Below are positions 1 through 7,351 of a DNA stretch of 64,000 nt, one piece after another. How positions within the stretch are numbered: position 1 is the stretch's first letter; every line of letters starts with the position of its first letter. Below the pieces are notes generated by a model that saw nothing but the letters and a program-made list of their open reading frames with translations, was not told the origin of the DNA and did no database searches. The stretch spans positions 310,001 to 374,000 of the forward strand of contig NZ_BPFJ01000002.1 of the NCBI RefSeq assembly GCF_019972115.1. Reading direction: 5' to 3'. The translations under genes were made by a program, and so were the position numbers. The DNA is from Sulfurovum sp. TSL6. GTDB taxonomy: Bacteria > Campylobacterota > Campylobacteria > Campylobacterales > Sulfurovaceae.

Positions 1-183
1 AATCGCAAAAAAGTTAAACCCGGAAACCAACATATCTAAAAGTGAGTCTATGGCAGAAGCAAGTACAGCCACTGAACCGCTTGCTATTCCCAAGACCAAT
101 TTTACGATCACTAAAAGGGTTGCAACAGAACTTGACACAAGTGTTGCCCGTTTTTGTGGTGACATTTTTAACTCATGACTCAT
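1..183 (-). CDS. Cation diffusion facilitator (CDF) family transporter, N-terminal part, cut by window edge
   Basis: The minus strand from base 183 reads an open frame of 61 codons that runs off the window. It has a short polar N-terminus, a first hydrophobic helix, then a stretch with ASAIDSLLDM followed by a second hydrophobic segment. In CDF/FieF-type divalent-metal:proton antiporters the corresponding A-D-S-x-x-D region in the second helix carries metal-binding aspartates. Start: a GAGGAG ribosome site lies 7 nt before the ATG at 183; an in-frame ATG at 189 overlaps the upstream stop as ATGA but sits only 1 nt from that site. It follows the 186-839 gene with no gap, so they are probably co-transcribed. 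Which metal it exports cannot be read from this fragment. Confidence 0.7.
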   Translation of the reverse strand, partial: MSHELKMSPQKRATLVSSSVATLLVIVKLVLGIASGSVAVLASAIDSLLDMLVSGFNFFAI

Positions 184-185
184 GT

Positions 186-839
186 TCATGCTCCTCTTTT
201 TTCTTTCATTATTGTCAATCCATTGACTGCCAATAACCCCACAGATACTATAAAATAAAGTATAAGAAGTATCCATAATCCACGACTTATCACATCCAAG
301 AAAGGGAAGAAAAGTGTGATACGATATAGTATACCTAGTAAGACTGTATATTTAACCATATTGTGTAAATATGTATAGCGTTTCACAATGGTTGTTTCAC
401 GACAACTGGCACATCGGTTCTCAATCGCTTTTTTCTGATTTTTATCTAAAAATGCATAAACAAACTTTAGCACATAGCGTGACAAAGCAATGATAACTGC
501 TATTCTAATGATAATAAATAAGGCTTCTAACCAAAACCCCTCTGGTATCTCAGCCCAAGTTTCAAAGAGAAGTACTTTAAGACTCATTCCCTCCGAAAGA
601 TAATAGCTACCAAACGCAAACATACCTATCAGTCCAAACCATAACAATACTTTCAGTATAAAGAACAGATAGTGTTTGGCTTTGTCTATCTTAAACTTAT
701 GTTTTTCATATGAAGCAGTATTTTTCATCAAGCCAAAAGCAAACTGGTAATGCCATTTAAGCATAAAATAAACTGCTGCCACAGCAAAAAGAAGCGCTCC
801 AAAAGCAATGATCTCTTCGTAGAAATTCGGGATATTCAT
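186..839 (-). CDS. Multi-pass membrane protein with a CxxC pair, function unknown
   Basis: I do not recognise this protein. It has about five hydrophobic segments (near residues 8-28, 58-80, 100-125, 160-180 and 188-208 of the longer form), separated by basic loops. A CASC motif in a loop after the third segment could be a redox or metal-binding pair. Start: I prefer the ATG at 839, which has GAGG about 9 nt upstream; the ATG at 854 (five residues longer) has no ribosome site. The gene is tightly linked (ATGA overlap region) to the downstream CDF transporter, suggesting an operon. Because nothing in the sequence indicates substrate or activity, only 'membrane protein' is supported. Confidence 0.75.
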   Translation of the reverse strand: MNIPNFYEEIIAFGALLFAVAAVYFMLKWHYQFAFGLMKNTASYEKHKFKIDKAKHYLFFILKVLLWFGLIGMFAFGSYYLSEGMSLKVLLFETWAEIPEGFWLEALFIIIRIAVIIALSRYVLKFVYAFLDKNQKKAIENRCASCRETTIVKRYTYLHNMVKYTVLLGILYRITLFFPFLDVISRGLWILLILYFIVSVGLLAVNGLTIMKEKRGA

Positions 840-896
840 AGGTGACGGCCTCATAGTTAAATGAAAAATGATTTTAACATAAGTTAGATTTGAATG

Positions 897-918
897 GCAC
901 GGGATACTTTACCCGTGC
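897..918 (-). terminator. Hairpin downstream of htpG
   Basis: A perfect 7-bp stem (GCACGGG / CCCGTGC) with an 8-nt loop sits 24 nt after the htpG stop. It is the only strong hairpin between htpG and the next gene. There is no clear U-tract on either strand, so it may be a weak terminator or a 3' stabilising structure. Confidence 0.45.
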
Positions 919-941
919 GCTATAAATACGATGAAGAAAAA

Positions 942-2804
942 TTAGAGTGCTTTTGTCGCTAAAGAAGCTACGCGTTGTGCAAATGCTCCCTTGTCTTTAG
1001 GCTCAAGTCCCTCAGAGAGTTTTGCAGAATCTAAAAGTATCCATGAGAGGTCACTAAACAGAGATTCATCTTCCAATGCATCGAGTTTTTTGATCATTTC
1101 ATGATCAGGATTGATCTCCAGAATCAAAGGTATCTCTGGCATTTCTTGTCCCATTTGAGCAAACATCGCTGCCATGCCTGCCATTGGATCTGAACTGTCT
1201 TTAAGTACACATGATGGACTCGATGTCAGTCTTGTAGAGGTTTTTACCTCTTTGACTTCGTCACCCAACACTTCTTTGATCTTATCCGTAAGAGATTTGA
1301 ACTCTTTAGAGATCTCTTCTTTCTCTTCTTCCGTCTTAGAGTCTGGGGCTTCAATAGTTGTAATATCTTTAAGGCTCCACTCTTTATAAGCTCCTATCAT
1401 CGGAGTAACGATACTGTCTACCTCTTTATCATCCATGATAAGTACTTCAATATTTGCTTTTTTATACGCTTCAAGCAGTGGAGAATTTCTTAACACATTT
1501 TCATCTTCACCTACGATATAATAGATCTCTTTCTTCTCAGAATCACCACGACTCATATACTCTTCAAACGATACAAGTCCTTCCTCTGTCGAACTTTTGT
1601 ATTTGACGATATCAAGGAGTAATTCTTTATTGGTATGATCTATGTAAATACCCTCTTTCATCACTCTATTGTATTGTTCTATGAATGTATCCGCCTCTTC
1701 ACCACTTAGTTTTTTAATAGCTTGAAGTATCTTCTTTGTTGCATTTTGCTTGATGTTAGCTAAGATTCTATTTTCCTGAAGCAACTCACGAGACACATTC
1801 AGCGGCAGATCTTCAGAATCGATAATACCTTTGACAAAACGCAAATACGGTGGTAGCAACTCTTTGTTGTCATCGGTGATAAATACACGCTTCACATAGA
1901 GTTTTACCCCTGCTTCATAATCTGCTCTGTACATATCCATAGGAGCTGTTTTAGGGATATAGAAAAGTGTGGTAAATTCATTCGCACCCTCTACTCTATT
2001 GTGTAAATAAGTCAATGGTTCATCATCACCGTGCGCCAATGTTTTATAGAACTCCACATAATCATCTTTTTTCAATTCAGATTTAGAAAGTGTCCATAGT
2101 GCGGTAGCTGCATTGATCTGTTCTGATTTATTGACCATTTTAGTCGTTGCATCATCCCCTTCACCCTCTGTCTCCTCTTCAGTGTAGTTCAACATAATAG
2201 GGTATGCAATGTGGTTAGAGTACTTCTTGACTACCTCTTGTGTTCTCCACTTGTCTAAGAACTCTTTCTCATCTTCTTTGAGCTTGATGTAGATGATCGT
2301 CCCATGCTCTTCTTTTGTCACAGGCTTCACTTCATATTCACCTGTACCGTCCGTACTGAACATATAGGCTTGTTCTTCACCCGCCTTTTTTGAGATCACA
2401 TCTACTTTATCTGCTACCATGAACACAGAGTAGAATCCGACCCCGAACTGACCAATAAGGTTTGAATCTTTTTTCGCATCACCAGTAAGGTTTTCCATAA
2501 AGGCTTTTGTACCGGACTTGGCAATGGTCCCTAAATGATCCATTAAGTCTGTTTCATTCATCCCTATACCATTATCACCGATAGTAAGAGAGTTATCCTC
2601 TTTATCTAATTTAATAAATACTTTTCCGGACCACTCACCCGCTTTAAATTTTTCATCTGTCAAAGCAAGATAATTAAATTTATCTAATGCATCTGAAGCG
2701 TTGGATACAAGCTCCCTGATGAAAATTTCTTTATTGGAATAAAGTGAGTGTGTCATGAGCTTTAAAAGTTGCCCGATCTCTGTTTGAAACTGATGTTTTG
2801 CCAT
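942..2804 (-). CDS. htpG: Chaperone HtpG (bacterial Hsp90)
   Basis: Cytoplasmic ATP-dependent dimeric chaperone. The 620-residue length is normal for bacterial Hsp90. The N-terminal GHKL ATPase domain shows the E-x-x-S-N-A-S-D-A motif near residue 35, DNGIGM near 78 (nucleotide and Mg binding) and GQFGVGFYSV near 120 (ATP lid). The middle domain follows to about residue 500, with the C-terminal dimerisation domain after it. An AGGAGA ribosome site is 7-8 nt before the ATG, and a TATAAT -10 box is present on the minus strand at 2838-2843, giving a leader of about 30 nt. I saw no CIRCE inverted repeat upstream, so HrcA control is not supported by this sequence. It appears to be transcribed alone. 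Confidence 0.97.
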   Translation of the reverse strand: MAKHQFQTEIGQLLKLMTHSLYSNKEIFIRELVSNASDALDKFNYLALTDEKFKAGEWSGKVFIKLDKEDNSLTIGDNGIGMNETDLMDHLGTIAKSGTKAFMENLTGDAKKDSNLIGQFGVGFYSVFMVADKVDVISKKAGEEQAYMFSTDGTGEYEVKPVTKEEHGTIIYIKLKEDEKEFLDKWRTQEVVKKYSNHIAYPIMLNYTEEETEGEGDDATTKMVNKSEQINAATALWTLSKSELKKDDYVEFYKTLAHGDDEPLTYLHNRVEGANEFTTLFYIPKTAPMDMYRADYEAGVKLYVKRVFITDDNKELLPPYLRFVKGIIDSEDLPLNVSRELLQENRILANIKQNATKKILQAIKKLSGEEADTFIEQYNRVMKEGIYIDHTNKELLLDIVKYKSSTEEGLVSFEEYMSRGDSEKKEIYYIVGEDENVLRNSPLLEAYKKANIEVLIMDDKEVDSIVTPMIGAYKEWSLKDITTIEAPDSKTEEEKEEISKEFKSLTDKIKEVLGDEVKEVKTSTRLTSSPSCVLKDSSDPMAGMAAMFAQMGQEMPEIPLILEINPDHEMIKKLDALEDESLFSDLSWILLDSAKLSEGLEPKDKGAFAQRVASLATKAL

Positions 2805-2936
2805 TGTGTTTCTCCTATAGTATATTAATTTGGTGGGATTATAATATATTTTTCTAAATATTACAAGTTTTTCGAAAGAAAGTTTAGTGCTATTGACTAA
2901 AGTACCTCTGTTTTTTGAAATATTAGTATATCTTGT

Positions 2937-2942
2937 TATAAT
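2937..2942 (+). promoter_or_regulatory. -10 box TATAAT placed 6 nt before the sixA start
   Basis: A consensus TATAAT is followed by 6 nt and then the ATG of the next gene. A transcription start 6-7 nt downstream of the -10 box would fall on the start codon, so the mRNA is predicted to be leaderless or nearly so. No good ribosome site is present. The same geometry occurs at 10308 and 36182. Confidence 0.6.
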
Positions 2943-2948
2943 AGAGAT

Positions 2949-3440
2949 ATGAAAAATTTATATCTTATTAGACATGCAAAATCAGACTGGAGTGATGAAA
3001 GTAAAAGTGACTTCGATAGAGGTCTCAATAAAAGAGGTCAAAAAGCGATACTTACTATGGCAAAGGCACTCAAAGAGAAAAAAGTAATGCCAGATCTCAT
3101 ACTCTCCAGTTCTGCTAAAAGAGCCCAACTCACTGCCAAAGGTTTAGCGAAAGAGCTAGGCTATGGTGGAAAGATCAAATACATAGATGCCCTCTATATG
3201 GCAGAACCCATAGATGTCATTTCTATTATAAAAGAGATAAAAGATAAATACAATAATGTATTTATCATCGGACACAATCCCGAAACAACTGAATTAACAG
3301 ACCTGATGCTGGATGACTATATTGATAATATACCTACTTTAGGTATCGTAGCATTGAAACTTCCTATCAAGCATTGGCAAAAATTAAAACCCGAAAAAGT
3401 TAAATTAAAGTTTTTCATTTACCCCAAAATGTACACATAA
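2949..3440 (+). CDS. sixA: SixA-like phosphohistidine phosphatase (histidine phosphatase superfamily)
   Basis: Small (163 aa) one-domain member of the histidine phosphatase/phosphoglycerate mutase superfamily. The RHA motif at residues 8-10 carries the histidine that is phosphorylated in the family. An S-S-S-A-K-R-A segment near 55 supplies the second arginine, and IIGHNPE near 107 holds the second catalytic histidine. In E. coli SixA removes phosphate from HPt-type histidines or from the nitrogen PTS protein; the substrate here is unknown, though the genome encodes HPt proteins (see 13272-14642). The gene is flanked by divergent htpG and a convergent transglutaminase-like gene whose stop is 5 nt away. 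It is transcribed alone from a TATAAT box directly upstream. Confidence 0.85.
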   Translation: MKNLYLIRHAKSDWSDESKSDFDRGLNKRGQKAILTMAKALKEKKVMPDLILSSSAKRAQLTAKGLAKELGYGGKIKYIDALYMAEPIDVISIIKEIKDKYNNVFIIGHNPETTELTDLMLDDYIDNIPTLGIVALKLPIKHWQKLKPEKVKLKFFIYPKMYT

Positions 3441-3445
3441 ATATT

Positions 3446-4048
3446 TTATCGTTTCCATTCTAATTGCTTGAATGGAATTTTTTCATTTGAAAAAGGCTCA
3501 ACGATGACATCTATATCATCCAGTGTGTAGTGTAAAGGAAAACCTATTTTTGAATTTCTGGCTGTGCTTTCGAGAATAAAGTACTTCTTTCCATTGACCC
3601 AAAGCCCTTTTGTCTTGTCTAATCGTTGATCCTCTATGGCCGTAATGATGAAAATGTGCTTTGGCACCAAAACAAAATAGGCTTTCAACCCTAATGCATG
3701 CAGCATAGAAATAAGTAGATTACTCTTATCATCACAATCCCCAAAATTTTGCTGTATGGTTTGTTGTGCTGAATACTGCTGAAAGGTGTTGGTCTGGTAA
3801 GGTATATTGGTCACAAAATCTAATACACTTTGTACTTCACAAAGTGTATCAGAACAGTGTGCTGTTAATGTAAATGCCTTGTCTTGTATCTCTTGAGAAG
3901 TCGTGACATAAGATCTATATATACCATTGGATGTACCTACATGGGTTTTATCTACGATACCCATTGCTTTGATAGTACCGTAGATAAAGGCTACAGATGA
4001 GATCACAATAATGAGCAGTGATAGGTTTTTTTTGCTCTCGTTTTTCAT
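3446..4048 (-). CDS. Membrane-anchored transglutaminase-like cysteine protein
   Basis: 200 aa with an N-terminal hydrophobic segment (about residues 10-30) that is probably an uncleaved anchor placing the rest in the periplasm. The core resembles the transglutaminase-like fold: a cysteine in GDCDDKSNLL (near residue 104) followed by a helix, then a histidine in PKHIF (near 130), then an acidic position in FILEST. These match the Cys-His-Asp/Glu order of the family. In bacteria such proteins are usually proteases or amidases of unknown substrate. A GAGGAG ribosome-like site lies about 13 nt upstream of the ATG, rather far. Next on the same strand, upstream, is the split repeat-lipoprotein gene, which may share a transcript. 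Confidence 0.65.
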   Translation of the reverse strand: MKNESKKNLSLLIIVISSVAFIYGTIKAMGIVDKTHVGTSNGIYRSYVTTSQEIQDKAFTLTAHCSDTLCEVQSVLDFVTNIPYQTNTFQQYSAQQTIQQNFGDCDDKSNLLISMLHALGLKAYFVLVPKHIFIITAIEDQRLDKTKGLWVNGKKYFILESTARNSKIGFPLHYTLDDIDVIVEPFSNEKIPFKQLEWKR

Positions 4049-4079
4049 ATCAATCTACACACTCCTCTAAAAAATTGTC

Positions 4080-4559
4080 TTATTTTGTAGAGGTTCCACA
4101 ACCCTGTTTTTCACGCTCCGCTAAAAGTTCTACACCTTTTTTCTCTGCATCTTGTAACATTTTCTTTTTATTATTGCTCACTGTGATCCCCGGTACCGAT
4201 AGTGCTGCACCTTTTTCTTGCAAATGGAATGCAGAGGTATTCTTTACCATGATCGTAAATTCATACAGTTCGATAAGTTTTTTATTAATAGCATCACAGG
4301 TACCAGACGAAACAGTAGATTGTCTTGCTACTTCCTTCTGATCATTCATATGTACAGTACCATCGGGTACAGGGAGTTTATCAGCAAATTTTTGACGCTC
4401 TACTTCAGGTTCTGCCCGTTTTTTCTTTGCATCACTTACCATTGGTTCTTTACTATGATTTACTGTGATCTCCGGTACCGGCAGTGCTCCACTCTTTGCT
4501 TGCACAGGGACAGTCCCGGTACCGTGTACCTTAGTCATCAATGCCTCTGGTCTCATCAT
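4080..4559 (-). CDS. C-terminal half of a frameshifted repeat lipoprotein (repeats 3 and 4)
   Basis: 159-codon frame with no signal peptide and no independent promoter. Its N-terminus continues the repeat pattern of the upstream lipoprotein gene: residues 1-63 align with most of a repeat and residues 84-159 with a full fourth repeat (VPGITVSNNKK-like core). The two frames overlap by ATGA at 4556-4559, directly after an A6 tract on the coding strand. Reading one base back there joins them in register and keeps an exact 94-residue period. It is therefore best seen as the second half of one gene. The break may be a real mutation, a sequencing error, slippage at the A-tract, or ATGA-coupled re-initiation. 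Alone it would give a cytoplasmic fragment. Confidence 0.6.
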   Translation of the reverse strand: MMRPEALMTKVHGTGTVPVQAKSGALPVPEITVNHSKEPMVSDAKKKRAEPEVERQKFADKLPVPDGTVHMNDQKEVARQSTVSSGTCDAINKKLIELYEFTIMVKNTSAFHLQEKGAALSVPGITVSNNKKKMLQDAEKKGVELLAEREKQGCGTSTK

Positions 4560-5145
4560 TTTTTATCAGTATCAGAAGAGGGTTCAGACACCAACGCAGG
4601 AGTATTTACCACTGTCTTTTTATCTTGCCTTTTCTCAGTGCCTGTAGGACTAGGCATTTCACAACCCTGTTTTTGACGCTCCGCTAAAAGTTCTCCCTGT
4701 TTTTTCTTTGCATCTCTTAACATTTGTTTTTTGTTATTACTCACCGTGATCCCAGGTACAGGAAGTGCTGTAGCTTTTTCCTCTAAATGGAAAGCAGAGG
4801 TATGGTTGACCATCGTAGTAAATGCATCCAGCTTCATCAGTTTTTTATCAATAGCATCACAGGAACCAGAAGATAAAGCAGCTTTACTTGTCACTGCCTT
4901 TTTATCTGCCATTGGTGTCATGCCTGTTCGCATAGGAGTTTCACATCCGTATTTTTGACGCTGGGCAGCATATTCTGCCTGCTTCTTCTCTGCATCTCTT
5001 AACATTTGTTTTTTATTATTACTCACTGTAATTCCAGGTACCAGAATTGCTGTCGATTTTTCTTCTAAATGGAAAGCACTGGTGTTTCGTACTACTTCAG
5101 TAAATCTATCTAATCTTAGAATTTTTTTATCTAGAGCAGCACATG
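4080..5145 (-). repeat. Four tandem protein-coding repeats of 282 nt (94 codons)
   Basis: When the two overlapping frames are joined at the A6 tract, the repeat-start position falls at residues 38, 132, 226 and 320, a spacing of exactly 94 each time. Repeats 1, 2 and 4 have a cysteine there and another 66 residues later; repeat 3 has serine and aspartate at those places. Repeats 2 and 4 are most alike; repeat 3 is the most diverged. Confidence 0.75.
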
Positions 5146-5254
5146 GATCAGAGGATAAGGTAGGTGCTATTTCATCAGCCATTTGACCACTGCAGGCGGT
5201 CATCAATGTTGCAATGGCAAAAGAAGAGAGTGTGAAAAGAAGTGTTTGTTTCAT
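4556..5254 (-). CDS. Lipoprotein with 94-residue repeats (repeats 1 and 2)
   Basis: 232 codons. A lipoprotein signal peptide ends in a lipobox (L-M-T-A-C) with the lipidated cysteine at residue 21. Two repeats follow, each starting with a cysteine (C38, C132) and ending with a G-C (C104, C198), exactly 66 residues apart in both. The repeat core is a predicted helical segment with TSAFHLEEK and VPGITVSNNKK motifs, followed by charged K/E/Q-rich helix. The cysteine pairs could form one disulfide per repeat in the periplasm. AAGGA lies 7 nt before the ATG. The frame stops at GAT-AAA-AAA-TGA inside repeat 3. I do not recognise the family; the function is unknown. Confidence 0.75.
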   Translation of the reverse strand: MKQTLLFTLSSFAIATLMTACSGQMADEIAPTLSSDPCAALDKKILRLDRFTEVVRNTSAFHLEEKSTAILVPGITVSNNKKQMLRDAEKKQAEYAAQRQKYGCETPMRTGMTPMADKKAVTSKAALSSGSCDAIDKKLMKLDAFTTMVNHTSAFHLEEKATALPVPGITVSNNKKQMLRDAKKKQGELLAERQKQGCEMPSPTGTEKRQDKKTVVNTPALVSEPSSDTDKK

Positions 5255-5322
5255 AAGAGATTCCTTTATAAAATATTATAGCAGAAGCAGTTCAAATAAA
5301 CATCATGGTAACTATACATAGA

Positions 5323-5610
5323 TTACTGCAAACGCTTTTGGGTCACCTCATCAGGTTCAATCTCACATAACATGGTATCTTGACCACAATGACGGCAGGT
5401 TGTTCTTACAGTAAATATATACCAACCATTTCTGTCTTTCAGTATGGGATTACTACACTTTGGACAGTTTATGCGACTCTGAAGTATGGCAAAGATCATT
5501 GCCACTCCTAACTGAAGTGTACTATGTGTATAAAAGATTGACAAAATAATAAAAAGACCAACCATAACACCTAGGAGGATATACTTAACGTAAGCGGGAA
5601 TACATTTCAT
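5323..5610 (-). CDS. Small membrane protein with a C-terminal zinc ribbon
   Basis: 95 aa from the ATG at 5610, which has AAGGA about 9 nt upstream. The longer frame to 5733 would run into guaA and is not supported. Two hydrophobic segments (about residues 8-28 and 33-48) are followed by CPKCSN and CRHCG, two CxxC knuckles about 27 residues apart, typical of a zinc ribbon. Small membrane zinc-ribbon proteins of this sort occur widely, with no assigned role. It lies downstream of guaA on the same strand with a gap of about 80 nt, so it could be read from the guaA transcript. Confidence 0.6.
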   Translation of the reverse strand: MKCIPAYVKYILLGVMVGLFIILSIFYTHSTLQLGVAMIFAILQSRINCPKCSNPILKDRNGWYIFTVRTTCRHCGQDTMLCEIEPDEVTQKRLQ

Positions 5611-5689
5611 AACTCTATTTCCTTTTGATGAGTGTACGTGACAGAAAGTAACTAAAAAATGCCCTTTAAGGGGAGAAAAATAGTATAAA

Positions 5690-7228
5690 CTACTCCCACT
5701 CAATAGTTGCAGGAGGCTTAGAACTGATGTCATACACTACTCTATTGATCCCGTCGATCTCATTAATGATTCTTCTACTCATACCTTCCAGTACATCATG
5801 TGGAATATGAGCAAACGTAGCCGTCATACCATCGACTGATTCAACCATACGGATACATACCGTATTGTCATACGTACGGTTGTCACCCATCACGCCCACA
5901 GACTGTACATTAAGCAGTACAGTAAATGCCTGCCATACTTTGTCATAGTAACCTGTCGCTTTAAGTTCTTCCTGCATAATGGCATCTGACTCTCTAATAA
6001 GGTGTAAGCCCTCTTCTGTCACTGCTCCCATAGTTCTGATAGCAAGACCAGGTCCAGGGAATGGGTGTCTTCCTATCATGTTTTTAGGTAGTCCCAGTTC
6101 AAGCCCCAGTTTTCTTACCTCATCTTTAAATATCTCTCTAAGAGGTTCTACCAGTTCAAACGTCATCCAATCCGGTAGTCCACCTACATTATGGTGAGAC
6201 TTGATCGTTTTAGATGGTCCTTTGACTGAAACGGACTCAATGACATCTGTATAAAGTGTTCCTTGTGCTAAAAATGCAACATCTGTATGCTTCTTAGCTT
6301 CTATGTCAAAGACTTCGATGAACTTCTCACCGATAGCTTTTCTTTTAGTCTCAGGATCACTTACACCTTCAAGCACTGCCATAAACTCTTTTTTTGCATC
6401 GATCGTGATGAGTGGTATCTCTAGCATTTTAAACATCGCTTGCACTTGTTCTGCTTCATCTTTACGAAGTAATCCCTGATCCACAAATACACAGATCAGT
6501 TGTTCTTTTGGCAAGGCTTCATTCAGCATAGCAGCAACGACCGAAGAGTCTACTCCGCCACTGACACCACAAAGCACTTTTTTATCCCCGACCTGCGCTT
6601 GGATCGCAGCGATCTTTTCCTTGGCAAAGCTTCCCATATTCCAAGTGCTGTCACAACCACAGATGTGTTTAGCAAAGTTCTTCAACATCGCTGTCCCCTC
6701 TACCGAGTGATGCACTTCTGGGTGAAACTGAAATGCATAGATGTTTTTACTCTCATTTGCTATAGCCGCATACGGAGAGTTTTCACTTGTACCCACCACT
6801 TCAAAACCATCAGGTATACGTTCTGCTCTATCTCCATGACTCATCCATACGATAGAGTCATCAGAGATATCTTTGAAGATACCCGAATCATTTTCTATTT
6901 TGAGTTTTGCTTTTCCGTATTCATGGTGATCCGCGGCAATAACGCTTCCACCAAAGTGTTGTGTGATAAGCTGCATACCATAACAGATACCCAAGATAGG
7001 CAATCCTAGATCCCACACACCCTCATCTGGTTTATAGGCATCTTCGGCATAGACTGAAGCAGGACCTCCAGAAAGGATAATACCTTGCGGCTTTCTTGCC
7101 TTAATGTCTTCAATACTTTCGCGATAAGGTACCACTTCCGTATAAACACCGCTTTCTCTAAGTTTTCTAGCGATAAGCTGTGTGTATTGTGATCCGAAGT
7201 CTAAGACTAATATAGGGACTTGTTTCAT
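5690..7228 (-). CDS. guaA: GMP synthase (glutamine-hydrolysing)
   Basis: Converts XMP to GMP with ATP and glutamine in purine synthesis. The N-terminal class I glutamine amidotransferase domain has the nucleophile in GICYGMQ (C82 from this start) and the His-Glu pair in FQFHPEVHH. The ATP-pyrophosphatase domain has the PP-loop SGGVDSS near residue 215. The C-terminal dimerisation domain ends in PPATIEWE, as in known GuaA proteins. At 512 aa it is the usual length. Start: ATG at 7228 with AAGGA 6 nt upstream; the ATG one codon earlier is only 3 nt from it, and the longer frame to 7264 lacks a ribosome site. Confidence 0.97.
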   Translation of the reverse strand: MKQVPILVLDFGSQYTQLIARKLRESGVYTEVVPYRESIEDIKARKPQGIILSGGPASVYAEDAYKPDEGVWDLGLPILGICYGMQLITQHFGGSVIAADHHEYGKAKLKIENDSGIFKDISDDSIVWMSHGDRAERIPDGFEVVGTSENSPYAAIANESKNIYAFQFHPEVHHSVEGTAMLKNFAKHICGCDSTWNMGSFAKEKIAAIQAQVGDKKVLCGVSGGVDSSVVAAMLNEALPKEQLICVFVDQGLLRKDEAEQVQAMFKMLEIPLITIDAKKEFMAVLEGVSDPETKRKAIGEKFIEVFDIEAKKHTDVAFLAQGTLYTDVIESVSVKGPSKTIKSHHNVGGLPDWMTFELVEPLREIFKDEVRKLGLELGLPKNMIGRHPFPGPGLAIRTMGAVTEEGLHLIRESDAIMQEELKATGYYDKVWQAFTVLLNVQSVGVMGDNRTYDNTVCIRMVESVDGMTATFAHIPHDVLEGMSRRIINEIDGINRVVYDISSKPPATIEWE

Positions 7229-7294
7229 CATCTTTCCTTGTATGTGTATGGTTAAATCTTTCAAAAAAAACTTAACTATAAAAATACTTTTTTA

Positions 7295-7321
7295 GTATTC
7301 CTGAGCGTCCCTCAGGAATAC
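7295..7321 (-). terminator. Strong hairpin between nhaD and guaA
   Basis: A perfect 11-bp stem (GTATTCCTGAG / CTCAGGAATAC) with a 5-nt loop lies about 30 nt after the nhaD stop and before guaA. It probably ends the nadB-nhaD transcript. On the minus strand it is followed by TAAAAAAG rather than a clean U-tract, so it is inferred from stem strength and position. Confidence 0.6.
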
Positions 7322-7351
7322 CAATCTCACAAACCGAACCTATGCTATGGG

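Noticed and set aside
42-236. 64-codon plus-strand frame at the window start
   Set aside because: It is antisense to the truncated CDF transporter, whose minus-strand frame has the family motif and a ribosome site.
2805-2948. CIRCE or other heat-shock operator upstream of htpG
   Set aside because: No TTAGCACTC-N9-GAGTGCTAA-like inverted repeat was found.
4218-4676. 152-codon plus-strand frame
   Set aside because: Antisense to the repeat lipoprotein fragments; the repeat and lipobox on the other strand are better supported.
6500-7009. 169-codon plus-strand frame
   Set aside because: Fully antisense to guaA amidotransferase domain; no recognisable domain.
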